From contig NZ_JAHLZE010000004.1 of NCBI RefSeq assembly GCF_020148105.1, positions 1 through 64,000 of the forward strand: a DNA stretch of 64,000 bases, read 5' to 3'. Positions 46,919 through 55,943 of the stretch are shown in pieces. Within the stretch, counting starts at the first letter, position 1; every line of letters begins with the position of its first letter. The notes below the pieces were generated by a model. That model did not search any database. It was not told the origin of the DNA and was given only the letters and a program-made list of their open reading frames with translations. The stretch comes from Methanobrevibacter sp. TMH8. Lineage in GTDB: Archaea > Methanobacteriota > Methanobacteria > Methanobacteriales > Methanobacteriaceae. A program made the translations under genes and the position numbers.

Positions 46919-47107
46919 TTATCTATCTTTTTTATAAAATCCATAAAATTCACTACAATAAGCACACATAGGATATTCTTCATAGTGATAATGGCTGTCA
47001 TCATCTGCATTAATGTTAAATTCTTGATGACACATATAACAGACTTCAATTTTTTCTTCAATTTGATCGGGTTGATTAGGAGATTTTTTATTTGTTTTAA
47101 CTTCCAC
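46919..47107 (-). CDS. Small zinc-ribbon protein
   Basis: 62 residues with two Cys pairs, CYMC (about 23-26) and CAYC (about 48-51), spaced for one zinc ribbon, with an acidic, His-containing loop DDDSHYHYEEYP between. Start GTG 47107 with GGTG upstream. Polar N-terminus (KKSPNQPDQ). No family recognised with certainty. Could be a nucleic acid- or protein-binding adaptor. Confidence 0.7.
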   Translation of the reverse strand: MEVKTNKKSPNQPDQIEEKIEVCYMCHQEFNINADDDSHYHYEEYPMCAYCSEFYGFYKKDR

Positions 47108-47364
47108 TATTTCACCAATAGCTAGATTAAATTTTACAACTGAAAAAATCAGTTTTATGATTAAACTTTATAGATAATATAATTTGGAATCATTAATAAC
47201 TTAAAAAAATTACTATTATTCAATATTTTAATAAAAATAATAATAAAAATAATAATTTTAGTACTGAATAATTCAGCAGTTCTACTAATAATTCTACTAA
47301 TATTCTACAATATTTACTAAAATTTTATTAATATTAACCTAAAAATAAGAAAAATAGGTTAAAA

Positions 47365-49086
47365 TTAACCTATATCGTGCTTTTGTAAAAGTAAAAGCTC
47401 TTCAGTAGTAAGTTTTTTACCATGTTTGAATTTTTCAAATATATCTTCAGCTTTTTCTTTCTCTTCACGATTTTTCTTAGTACTAGATTGTTTTTCAGAT
47501 TTTCTTCTTTTAGACTTATTAGTTCCGAGTTCTTTGTTAATAACGTGAATTTCACTTAAAACAATTTTGAACTCTTCATGCTTAGCTGATGCTGATTTTC
47601 TAGCTTCTATGAATTTTTTATGTGCTTCATCAGCTTCAGTTCTAATATCATCAGTTTTTCTGAAGTAATTAAGCATTTTTTCATGGAATTCTTGTGCTTG
47701 AGTAGACAATTCAACAACTTTAGCATGATGTTCTTCAGAAATTTTTTTAAGATCTTGAGCTTCTTCTTTAACTTTTTCGTCTTCAGTAATTTCCATCAAT
47801 TGTTTTCTTAAATCATTAGCATTTTTAACCAATTGATTTTCTTTTTTGATATCTAAAACTCTAGTTTCAATGATTTTATCAATTTTTTTGATTTCATTTT
47901 CGAGTTTTAATCTATCTCTTCTACCAGAAGACCATTCAAGTTTTTTAAGCTCTTCATTTACATCATCACGTAATTTTTTAGCTTCTTCAACGGATTTATT
48001 AACTTCATTACGATTATCTCTTAAATCAATAGCTAATTTCAAATTTTCTTTTAAACTATCATTAAGATCATCACGTATTTTACGCTGTTCTTTAGCTATT
48101 TTGTTAAATTCTTCTCTTTCTTCAGCAATTTTAGCTATTATTTCTTCCCTTTCATCTTTTTGTTTTCTAACTCCTTCAGGAGTAGGAGCAAGGTCGAAGT
48201 CTACTTCAGGCAATGCATCCTTCTTAGACTTTTTAGATTTAGGTTTAGAAGTTTTATCTTTTTTAGAAGATTCTTTTCCATCATCAGATTCATCAACAGC
48301 TTTATCTTTATCTTCAACTTCAACAGTTTCTTCAGAGACATCTTCTTTCTCAGAAGATTTTTCAGTATCTTTTTCACTGGATTCAGAAGTAGATTCTTCA
48401 ATTTCTTCTACAGTTTCATCATTAGATTCTTCAGCAACATTTTCAGTATTTTCAGAATCTAAATCTGTTATAACTGTTAAAACTTCTTTTAAATCATTAT
48501 TTTCAACAATTATATCAGCTACTTCTTTAACTGCAGGTTTTGCATTGAAAGCAACACCATATTTAGCTATTTCAATCATAGAAATATCATTAGCTCCGTC
48601 ACCAACAGCTACACATTCATCAACAGAAATATCATTATCTGCAATGATTTCTTTGAGAACATCAGCTTTAGAGCCTTCAACTAATGGTCCACTAACTTCT
48701 CCAGTTAATTTTCCATCTTCTTCTTCTAATGTGTTAGTAAATAAATAATCTAAATCAAGTTTTTCTTTTAAAGGATTTGCTATTAAATCAAAACTACCAC
48801 TGATAACAGCTATTTCATAACCATTATCTTTCAAACCTTTGATAGCATCTTCAGCTCCATCCATTAACTTCATTTCATCAGCTAATTTTTTAATATCTTC
48901 TACTGAAGCTCCTTTTAAAAGTTTAACTCTTTCCTTTATAGATGTTTCGAAGTCTAAATCACCGTGCATAGCTTTTTCGGTGATTTCTGCAATTTCATCT
49001 TGAACGTTTACTAATTTGCCAATCTCATCTATCGCTTCACCATCAATAATAACATTATCTAAGTCAAATACTACAAGTTTAATCAA
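47365..49086 (-). CDS. serB: Phosphoserine phosphatase-like HAD domain fused to a coiled-coil protein
   Basis: Residues 1-205 form a SerB-type HAD phosphatase: nucleophile Asp8 in FDLDNVIIDGEAIDEIGKL, GSFDLIANP near 95, and GDGANDISMIEIAKYGVAFNAKP near 162-184. It would yield serine from phosphoserine. An acidic Ser/Glu-rich linker (about 210-290) leads to a long charged coiled coil (about 300-560) of unknown task. The nucleophile loop reads DLDNV instead of the usual DxDST, so activity should be checked. Start TTG 49086 after GGTGAT, 12 bp past the TBP stop: cotranscribed with TBP. Confidence 0.85.
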   Translation of the reverse strand: MIKLVVFDLDNVIIDGEAIDEIGKLVNVQDEIAEITEKAMHGDLDFETSIKERVKLLKGASVEDIKKLADEMKLMDGAEDAIKGLKDNGYEIAVISGSFDLIANPLKEKLDLDYLFTNTLEEEDGKLTGEVSGPLVEGSKADVLKEIIADNDISVDECVAVGDGANDISMIEIAKYGVAFNAKPAVKEVADIIVENNDLKEVLTVITDLDSENTENVAEESNDETVEEIEESTSESSEKDTEKSSEKEDVSEETVEVEDKDKAVDESDDGKESSKKDKTSKPKSKKSKKDALPEVDFDLAPTPEGVRKQKDEREEIIAKIAEEREEFNKIAKEQRKIRDDLNDSLKENLKLAIDLRDNRNEVNKSVEEAKKLRDDVNEELKKLEWSSGRRDRLKLENEIKKIDKIIETRVLDIKKENQLVKNANDLRKQLMEITEDEKVKEEAQDLKKISEEHHAKVVELSTQAQEFHEKMLNYFRKTDDIRTEADEAHKKFIEARKSASAKHEEFKIVLSEIHVINKELGTNKSKRRKSEKQSSTKKNREEKEKAEDIFEKFKHGKKLTTEELLLLQKHDIG

Positions 49087-49098
49087 TCATATCACCAA

Positions 49099-49644
49099 TT
49101 ATATTAAGTCCAACTCGCTAAGTCGGTCGTATGCCCTTTCTACTCCCAGCTTAGCATCATCTTTAGTTTTGGCACCAGTACAAACAACTTTGCCTGAGCC
49201 GAATAATAATAAAACAACTTTAGGGTCTTGTAAACGGTAAACTAAACCTGGGAATTGTTCAGGTTCATATTCCGTATTTTCTAATTCTAGAGCTACAGCT
49301 TCTAGATTTAATGTAGCTTCCAAGTTGGCAGAAGCAACAATATTTTGAATTTTAATCTCATATTCATGAGGAATATCTTTATCAACAGTCCTCATTAGAT
49401 CAACAGTTTTGTGTATAGCTAAAATAGAATCATCTATAGATTTAGCTCCAGTACAAACCAATTTACCTGAGCTAAAAATAAGTGCTGCAGTCTTAGGTTC
49501 TTTTAGTTTAAAAACTAATCCTGGAAACTGTTCTCGATTAAAATCAACCCCTTCTAATGCTTTAGAAACTTCAGTAAGTTCTATGTCCTTTCCAATAGCA
49601 GCAGAAGCAACAATGTTCTCTATCTTTATATCAACATCGGTCAA
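49099..49644 (-). CDS. tbp: TATA-box-binding protein
   Basis: General transcription factor that binds the archaeal TATA box and recruits TFB. Two imperfect repeats of about 85 residues form the saddle: IKIENIVASAAIGKDIEL...EQFPGLVFKLKEPKTAALIFSSGKLVCTGAKS and YEIKIQNIVASANLEATL...EQFPGLVYRLQDPKVVLLLFGSGKVVCTGAKT. 181 residues from TTG 49644, chosen because GGGAGG lies 9 bp upstream; the frame extends to TTG 49665. First of two genes with the SerB-like fusion. Confidence 0.95.
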   Translation of the reverse strand: MTDVDIKIENIVASAAIGKDIELTEVSKALEGVDFNREQFPGLVFKLKEPKTAALIFSSGKLVCTGAKSIDDSILAIHKTVDLMRTVDKDIPHEYEIKIQNIVASANLEATLNLEAVALELENTEYEPEQFPGLVYRLQDPKVVLLLFGSGKVVCTGAKTKDDAKLGVERAYDRLSELDLI

Positions 49645-49665
49645 GTTAAGATTCCTCCCAATCAA

Positions 49666-50287
49666 ATTTTAAAAAAAATAAGTAAAAATTTAGTAAAAAT
49701 TTAGTGAAAAACTAGCTACTATAAAAATTTACTTTATATATTTTTTGATTATATAATATATAAACCTATTTAAAAAATTTCAATAAAAAAATTTTGAGAA
49801 AATTTAAATATTAATAATTTAGTTTCAAATAATTTATAAATAATAGGTTAAAACTCAATCAACATTTAAACCATGAAAAACCAATTAATTAAAAATTGAT
49901 TATTTTTTTTATAAATTATACTAAATAGAATATTAATAAATAGGACGTTGATTAAATAGAATGCTATTAAAAGTTATTAGAAAAAATTATAAATTTATAT
50001 ATTGTTAATATTTTTCTATATTAATTTATTATTTTAATACTATAAAAAACTATTGATTAAATGAAAAAATTAAAAAATGAAAAAAATAAAATAAAATAAA
50101 AAATAGAATAAAAAAATAATAAAGAATAATCAAAAAACAATGCAAGAATAATTAACTATTAAATCTATCAAAACTATTAAAATTATTGAAATTATGAAAT
50201 TATATGAAATTATTAAAATATTAATTCCCCTATATAAAAAATTTCAAATATATAAAATTTAGAAAAATATATCAATAAAGGGATAAA
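49666..50287. other. Divergent intergenic region between tbp and the CYTH gene
   Basis: About 600 bp of AT-rich sequence with A runs near 50040-50130 (aaaaaataaaataaaataaa type) and short direct repeats attaaaattattgaaatta at 50178-50220. A GGGAT ribosome site at 50280 begins the CYTH gene. No gene seen. Confidence 0.4.
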
Positions 50288-50833
50288 ATGATTGAAGTTG
50301 AAGTTAAAGCTAAAATAACTGATTTTAATGCTGTAAAAAAAATGTTGAAGAAAATTAATGCTGAAAAAGACCATATAGAACATCAAGAAGATAGCTATTT
50401 CAACAGCCCAATTAAAAATTTTGCAGAAACTGATGAAGCTCTTAGAATAAGAGAAGTTTCAGTGAATAACATATCAAAAACTTTTATAACTTATAAAGGA
50501 CCTAAAATTGACTCACAAAGTAAGACTCGGGAAGAAGTAGAATTAGAAGTAGAAAATCCAAAAAAAATAGCTAAAGTATTTGAACATTTAGGATTTAAAA
50601 AAGTAGCTAAAGTAATTAAAAATAGAACCATTTACAATATTGACCAATACATCATAAGTCTCGATGAAGTAGAAGGATTAGAACCATATATGGAAATAGA
50701 AACAGATCTTGAGGATGGAAGTGAATTTGAAGAAGAATTAAACAAAATATTTGATATATTTAAAAAGTTAGGAATTAATGATGGTTTTGAAAGAACATCT
50801 TATTTAGAATTGCTAGAAAATAAAGACTCTTAA
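50288..50833 (+). CDS. cyaB: CYTH-domain protein (class IV adenylate cyclase/thiamine triphosphatase-like)
   Basis: Triphosphate-tunnel fold. The ExExK motif is Glu3, Glu5, Lys7 (IEVEVKAK); further basic and acidic tunnel residues follow in ALRIREV (Arg), FITYKGPK and REEVELEVE. 181 residues, as in CyaB/CYTH proteins. The archaeal members may make cAMP or cleave inorganic triphosphate or thiamine triphosphate; the sequence does not decide. AAGGGAT precedes ATG 50288. It heads a plus-strand row of four genes. Confidence 0.88.
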   Translation: MIEVEVKAKITDFNAVKKMLKKINAEKDHIEHQEDSYFNSPIKNFAETDEALRIREVSVNNISKTFITYKGPKIDSQSKTREEVELEVENPKKIAKVFEHLGFKKVAKVIKNRTIYNIDQYIISLDEVEGLEPYMEIETDLEDGSEFEEELNKIFDIFKKLGINDGFERTSYLELLENKDS

Positions 50834-50946
50834 CTATATATCTTCATTTAGAATCTTTATACAGATTATGAGATGAAAGATATTATGATTTTAATAATCG
50901 CCCGTAAGTACCTAAAATATAGATAAAAAATACTTAAAAAGAAAGT

Positions 50947-51561
50947 ATGAAAACTTATAACAATAGTATAATATCTTTTAAATATGGAGAAAATTGGATT
51001 GAAAAGGATAAATCAGATGACCCATTCTCTATAGTGGTTTTAACCAATAATTTAACTGAAAATACTACAATGGATATATCAAAAATACCTATAAACTACA
51101 ATAAAGGAGAAATCAATACAACAGACCAATATCATGAAATTACTGAAAAATATATCAAAAATAGATTTGATTCTGAAATATTAAATTCTTCTGAGATATT
51201 AGTAGATGGGGAAAATGCTTGTGACATAACAGCTTCAATGAATTTCAAAGATTTGAAATTAGAAGAGCGTTTCATAGGATTTGTTAAAAATCAGTATATA
51301 TATCAATTTAAGATAATTACTGATAATAATATATCTTTAATCACTAATGAAATAAATGAAATCATAAATAGTTTTATTATACTTGATAAGTCATACAATC
51401 CCCCAAATAGGTTTAATGAAAAAGAAATTCAGGCAATATTACAAAAAACACGTTTAATGGACAAATTAGTAATGATGAAAGTCCTTAAAAAGTTAATTTT
51501 AATAATTATAATCTTTTTAACAATTCTACTAATTACTTTAATAATAGGAATTTTATTATAA
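50947..51561 (+). CDS. Tail-anchored PsbP/DUF1795-like protein
   Basis: 204 residues: a soluble domain (about 1-150) starting NNSIISFKYGENWIEKDKSDDPFSIVVL, which resembles the PsbP/MOG1-like fold common in Methanobacteriales surface proteins, a connecting helix with KEIQAILQKT, and a C-terminal membrane span (about 180-203, LILIIIIFLTILLITLIIGILL). No signal peptide is present, so the soluble domain may face the cytoplasm. Weak ribosome site (GAAAG). Function unknown. Confidence 0.65.
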   Translation: MKTYNNSIISFKYGENWIEKDKSDDPFSIVVLTNNLTENTTMDISKIPINYNKGEINTTDQYHEITEKYIKNRFDSEILNSSEILVDGENACDITASMNFKDLKLEERFIGFVKNQYIYQFKIITDNNISLITNEINEIINSFIILDKSYNPPNRFNEKEIQAILQKTRLMDKLVMMKVLKKLILIIIIFLTILLITLIIGILL

Positions 51562-51661
51562 TAACATATAAATTACAATATTGCTAAGAATATTTAGTTA
51601 AGTGATTTATATGAGCATTCTTAAAAATGAATATCTTAAATGAATATCTTAAAGAGATAAA

Positions 51662-52408
51662 ATGATTAAATCTACATTAAAAAAAATAGAAGAATTAAAA
51701 GAAATAATATCTAATTCTAATAACATTGTGTTCTTCGGAGGTGCAGGGGTTTCGACTGAAAGTGGAATACAAGATTTTCGAAGTAAAAAATCAATATATG
51801 ATACCATTGAAAACTATGGAGATTCTCCAGAAACTATTCTATCTCACAAATACTTTTTTACAAATTCAGAATGTTTTTACAAATATTATAAAGAAAATAT
51901 GATTCATACTTCTGCTAAACCAAACAATGCTCATTTAGCTATTGCAGAACTTGAAAAACAAGGGAAAATTAAAAGTACTATAACACAAAACATAGATGGA
52001 CTTCATCAAAAAGCTGGAAGTGAAAATGTTTTGGAACTTCATGGAAGTATAATGAAAAATTATTGTGTGGAATGTGGAAAAAGTTATAATCTTGATTTTA
52101 TAGTTAATTCAGAAAAAATTCCTAAATGTAGTAGCTGTAGAGGTATAATAAAACCAGAAGTGGTATTATATCAAGAAAATTTAGATATAAATACTATGGA
52201 AAAAGCAGCGGAATATATAGCTAACTCCGATGTACTTATTGTTGGAGGAACATCACTTGTTGTTTATCCTGCAGCAGGACTTATTCATAATTTCAATGGA
52301 GAAAATTTAATCCTTATAAACAAAGATGAAACTCCTTATGATGATTATGCAAATTTAGTAATAAATGAAGCTATTGGCAAAGTTTTCAAAGAACTTATGA
52401 AAAAATAA
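51662..52408 (+). CDS. NAD-dependent protein deacylase (sirtuin, Sir2)
   Basis: Removes acetyl or other acyl groups from lysine using NAD. The Rossmann motif GAGVSTESGIQDFRS (27-41), the active-site TQNIDGLHQKAGS near 105 and catalytic histidine in VLELHGS near 123 are clear. A four-Cys zinc site CVECGK...CSSC lies near 133-158. 248 residues, normal. In archaea a chromatin protein such as Alba is a known target, but none is adjacent. GAGATAAA precedes ATG 51662. Confidence 0.92.
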   Translation: MIKSTLKKIEELKEIISNSNNIVFFGGAGVSTESGIQDFRSKKSIYDTIENYGDSPETILSHKYFFTNSECFYKYYKENMIHTSAKPNNAHLAIAELEKQGKIKSTITQNIDGLHQKAGSENVLELHGSIMKNYCVECGKSYNLDFIVNSEKIPKCSSCRGIIKPEVVLYQENLDINTMEKAAEYIANSDVLIVGGTSLVVYPAAGLIHNFNGENLILINKDETPYDDYANLVINEAIGKVFKELMKK

Positions 52409-52678
52409 GTATATAGAATTTTTAGATATTTTATTGAACTTAAATATTAAATCAAATAATATTACTCCTATATTTTATATTAAATAATGAAAATATGAAA
52501 TAATTAATAAAATATGAAATAAATTAATAAATAATAAAAAATCAAAGATTTTTAAATCTATAAAAATAGAAAATTTTTATAAATAATAAAAAATAATATA
52601 TAAAAAAATATAAAGATTTGTGAATTAAATTTAAATTTTATGAATAATTTAAGATAAACAATATACTAGTGATTTTAA

Positions 52679-53155
52679 ATGAAAGAAAGTAATAAATTTT
52701 TAATAGTAATAGTTATTGTTGCAATTTTTTCTATAGGCGCTTTAGCAATCACAGGAGTTGCATTAATGCAAATTTCCCAAAATTTGATGCCTGAAAATCC
52801 AAATGCTGAAATCAAAAATGAAACATTTAATTCAACCACCATATCTGTTCCAGTAACATCAAATTTTACTGAACAATCTGGAGTTTTTGTTGATAAAAAG
52901 AATCAACTAATTATTCAAGTAATGAATGAAACAATTCCTCAAAATCAGAAAAATGCTTATTCTAAAGTTTTTGAAAAGCAATTTAATGCAACACTAATTA
53001 ATTCATCTAATTTACCTGATAATATAATAGCATTTAAAGGTGCCCAAAATAATTCTATAGTTCTCGTAATGGGTGAAAAACAAACTGTAGTTGTAATGGC
53101 ATCTAATCAGGAATTAGCATTGAAAATAGCAAAAAGTGTGAAATTTAATGGATAA
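52679..53155 (+). CDS. Signal-anchored extracellular protein with many glycosylation sites
   Basis: 158 residues. Membrane anchor about 8-32 (LIVIVIVAIFSIGALAITGVALM), then an exposed region with about seven N-x-S/T sequons (NET, NST, NFT, NET, NAT, NSS, NNS) within 80 residues, making it a likely AglB substrate. The fold of the exposed part is unclear but resembles the PsbP-like protein two genes upstream in its ending (SNQELALKIAKSVKF). GTGATT precedes ATG 52679. Function unknown. Confidence 0.65.
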   Translation: MKESNKFLIVIVIVAIFSIGALAITGVALMQISQNLMPENPNAEIKNETFNSTTISVPVTSNFTEQSGVFVDKKNQLIIQVMNETIPQNQKNAYSKVFEKQFNATLINSSNLPDNIIAFKGAQNNSIVLVMGEKQTVVVMASNQELALKIAKSVKFNG

Positions 53156-53241
53156 ATAAAATATCCATAAAATTTAACAAATAATTTTTATTTTTTAAAA
53201 AATCTTTAAATTTATTTATAAACTTTTTATTTTTTATTCTA

Positions 53242-53949
53242 TTAGTACTTTTCAAGATTGTATTCCATAGCTTTTCCAATTATTTCATTACCATTTAAGC
53301 TATTTTTAGATTTGTAAACTAATATTTCAACTCCAGCTTTTTCGGCCATTGTTAAAGTTTCACTAAAATCAATATCAGTTTGCCAATTAGGTCTGAAGCT
53401 ATTTCCATTAGGATGTTGAATTAAAAAGAATGCAACAGATCTATGACCTTTTTTCTTCAATTCTATTAATTCATCTAAATGTTTTTTCCCTCTTTCTGTT
53501 GGAGCATCTGGAAAAATAGCTACATTATCTTCAACAAGAGTAACGCCTTTAACTTCAATATAACAGTCCTTATTTTCCTCAGGATTATCTAAGTATATAT
53601 CCATTCTTGAGTTTCCAACTGTTTTTTCTCTTTTAATTATGGAATATCCATTAAGTTCCTTTATTTTTCCATTAAGAATACCTTCATAAACAATTTTATT
53701 AGCTTCTTGAGAATAAATTGAAACAAGTGCACCATTATTTTCTACAAAAAGAAGAGAAAATTTAGTTTTTCTTTTTGGATTATCACTTGGCATCAGATAG
53801 ACAGTAGCTCCTTCAATTAAAAGTTCTTTGCATCTTCCTGTATTTGGAACGTGTGCAATAACTATTTCACCATCAATTTCAACTTCTGCAATAAAACGAT
53901 TAGGCCTAGATTTGAAAGTTGCTTTTAAATATTTACTTGAATTGACCAT
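53242..53949 (-). CDS. sfsA: SfsA-family nuclease-like protein
   Basis: Sugar fermentation stimulation protein A family: an N-terminal OB-fold (about 1-80, with KATFKSRPNRFIAEVEIDGEIVIAHVPNTGRCKELL) and a PD-(D/E)XK nuclease-like domain with MDIYLDN...CYIEVKGVTLV and FPDAPTERGKKHLDEL. Acidic residues Asp and Glu and Lys of the nuclease motif are present (about 118-135). 235 residues. Precise function in archaea unknown. It starts 40 bp after nnr on the same strand. Confidence 0.92.
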   Translation of the reverse strand: MVNSSKYLKATFKSRPNRFIAEVEIDGEIVIAHVPNTGRCKELLIEGATVYLMPSDNPKRKTKFSLLFVENNGALVSIYSQEANKIVYEGILNGKIKELNGYSIIKREKTVGNSRMDIYLDNPEENKDCYIEVKGVTLVEDNVAIFPDAPTERGKKHLDELIELKKKGHRSVAFFLIQHPNGNSFRPNWQTDIDFSETLTMAEKAGVEILVYKSKNSLNGNEIIGKAMEYNLEKY

Positions 53950-53989
53950 TCAATCCACCATATAATAATTAAAACCAAAATTAAAAAGT

Positions 53990-55618
53990 TCAAATATTGA
54001 TATTTTCCATTAATAATCCTAAAAATTCAGATAATTGACTTGCTACAAAGCCATTGCCATATTCTTCTTTAGCAAAATCACCAGCCTTTCCATTTAAATA
54101 TGTAGCTAATGCTCCTGCATGATAGCTATTTAAACCTTGAGATAGAAGACTTGTAGCTACTCCAGCTAAGGAATCACCAGTTCCCCCTACAGTCATTCCA
54201 GAATTACCAGTTTTATTTATTCTAAGACTGTTTTTACTAAATATTAAATCATATTTGCCTTTCAATATAACAGTTCCATTAATATTTTTAATAACATTTT
54301 GGAAGGTAGCTATTTTTTCTTTTAATTTAATATAATCTAATTCTTCAGAATCAGAAATTAAAGTTATATTATCATATTCATCGATATAATTATTGAAAAA
54401 TGATTTAAATTCCATTAAATGTGGCGTTAATATCAAATCTTCTCTATTTTTAATCACAATTGGATCAACTAGTTTTAAAGCATCAGCATCAATGACAAGA
54501 GGTTTATCTATTTTTTTAGCTAAAACATTGAATAACTTACCAGTTTCTTCATTTTGTCCAGCTCCAGGACCCAATAAGATAGCATCAATACTATTATCTT
54601 CAATAATCTTTAAAATTTCTTCTAAATTATCTAAATTTAAATAATCTTTATTCCCACTATTAAGTCTTTCAAGCCCCTCAACCCCTTCAAATCCTTCAAG
54701 TCCTTTAACAATCAAATCTGGTGATTTTTGTTTTATAGCTAAACTTACAGATTCTGGACAAGCAATATAAACCAAATCAGAACCACTAGCTAAAGCTGAC
54801 AATCCAGCGATAGTAGGAGCCCCATGATAATCTTTGCTTCCTCCAACAATTAAAATTTTTCCATTATTACCTTTGTGAGATGTTTTTTTCCTTGAATTTA
54901 ATCTAAGTAAATCTCCAGTGCCTGTAAATATTTCAGCTTCGATAGGAATTCCAATATCACAAATTACAAGGCCTCCAACAGAGCTTTCATCAGACAAACT
55001 AGCTTTTTTAACACCAGTTTTTACTTTATGGAATGTTACAGTATACTCTGGTTTTACAGCTATATCTGGAATTTCTCCAGTTAATGGATCCATTCCTGAT
55101 GGAACATCAATGGATATTTTTAATGAATTAGATTCATTTATAACTTCAATTACTTTTTTAACTTTTTCTTTGAGTTTTCCATCTATTCCAGTTCCTAAAA
55201 TCCCGTCAATAATAATGTATTCACTGAAACTATTTGAATTTGCTATTTCAATATGTTCAATATCGGTTAAATCATTTAATTCAATAATTTTTAGCCTTGA
55301 AATATTAGGAACCATATTTTCTAAGATTTCAAAGTTAATTTGAGCATCTATTGACTTGATGCTATTTTTAGATGTTAGCATAAATATTTCAACTTCAAAA
55401 CCTCTGTTTAAAAGATGTCTTGCAGCTACAAATCCATCCCCAGCATTTCCTCCAGATCCTGTAAATATACCTATCTTTACTGGCTTTGAAAAAGTAAATG
55501 TTGATATTTTAGCTATTTCATCTGATAAACATTTACCTGCATTTTCCATTAAACATAACCGCGATAGACCTAAATCTTCACAATTAATATCTACTACATT
55601 CATATCTATAGGATCCAT
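53990..55618 (-). CDS. nnr: Bifunctional NAD(P)H-hydrate repair enzyme Nnr
   Basis: Repairs damaged hydrated NAD(P)H. Epimerase half (NnrE, about 1-220) carries GSGGNAGDGFVAARHLLNRG near 54 and GTGIDGKL; dehydratase half (NnrD, about 235-542) carries KILIVGGSKDYHGAP, LLGPGAGQNEETGKL, DADALKL and NSGMTVGGTGDSLAG. 542 residues, normal for the fused form. GGAGAT precedes ATG 55618. Followed by sfsA. Confidence 0.93.
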   Translation of the reverse strand: MDPIDMNVVDINCEDLGLSRLCLMENAGKCLSDEIAKISTFTFSKPVKIGIFTGSGGNAGDGFVAARHLLNRGFEVEIFMLTSKNSIKSIDAQINFEILENMVPNISRLKIIELNDLTDIEHIEIANSNSFSEYIIIDGILGTGIDGKLKEKVKKVIEVINESNSLKISIDVPSGMDPLTGEIPDIAVKPEYTVTFHKVKTGVKKASLSDESSVGGLVICDIGIPIEAEIFTGTGDLLRLNSRKKTSHKGNNGKILIVGGSKDYHGAPTIAGLSALASGSDLVYIACPESVSLAIKQKSPDLIVKGLEGFEGVEGLERLNSGNKDYLNLDNLEEILKIIEDNSIDAILLGPGAGQNEETGKLFNVLAKKIDKPLVIDADALKLVDPIVIKNREDLILTPHLMEFKSFFNNYIDEYDNITLISDSEELDYIKLKEKIATFQNVIKNINGTVILKGKYDLIFSKNSLRINKTGNSGMTVGGTGDSLAGVATSLLSQGLNSYHAGALATYLNGKAGDFAKEEYGNGFVASQLSEFLGLLMENINI

Positions 55619-55943
55619 TAGTTAATCTCCATTTTTTATTTTAATATTAGCTGAATTATCCCCATAATAATTAGCTATTTATTATCCTTAAGAGCATATA
55701 ATTGTATATATATTTTATATTTTCATTTTATATATTTTATAATGATTTATTTTTTTATAGTGTCAATTATTATAAATTATTATTCTATAAATACATATAA
55801 TACTATATATTATGTTATTAGGACATTACATTATTATAAGAATATTAATAAAAATTATAAGAGATGATATTCTTATTAAATTATAAGCAAATATAAAACA
55901 AAATTATAAAACAAAATATAAAATACCATAAAAAGGTGTTTAT
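55619..55943. other. Divergent intergenic region between nnr and the potassium channel gene
   Basis: AT-rich. Repeated tttatatattttata elements near 55705-55745 could serve as TATA boxes on either strand. GGTG at 55935-55938 is the channel's ribosome site. No gene seen. Confidence 0.4.

Noticed and set aside
47846-48748. 300-codon plus-strand frame opposite the SerB-coiled-coil gene
   Set aside because: Ser/Phe/Leu-rich mirror of the charged coiled coil and linker; no ribosome site. A shadow of the real gene.
50887-50905. Small RNA or riboswitch at the G/C patch TCGCCCGTAAGTACC before the PsbP-like gene
   Set aside because: No extended pairing found by eye; just upstream of a start codon with a weak ribosome site, so noted only as possible leader structure.
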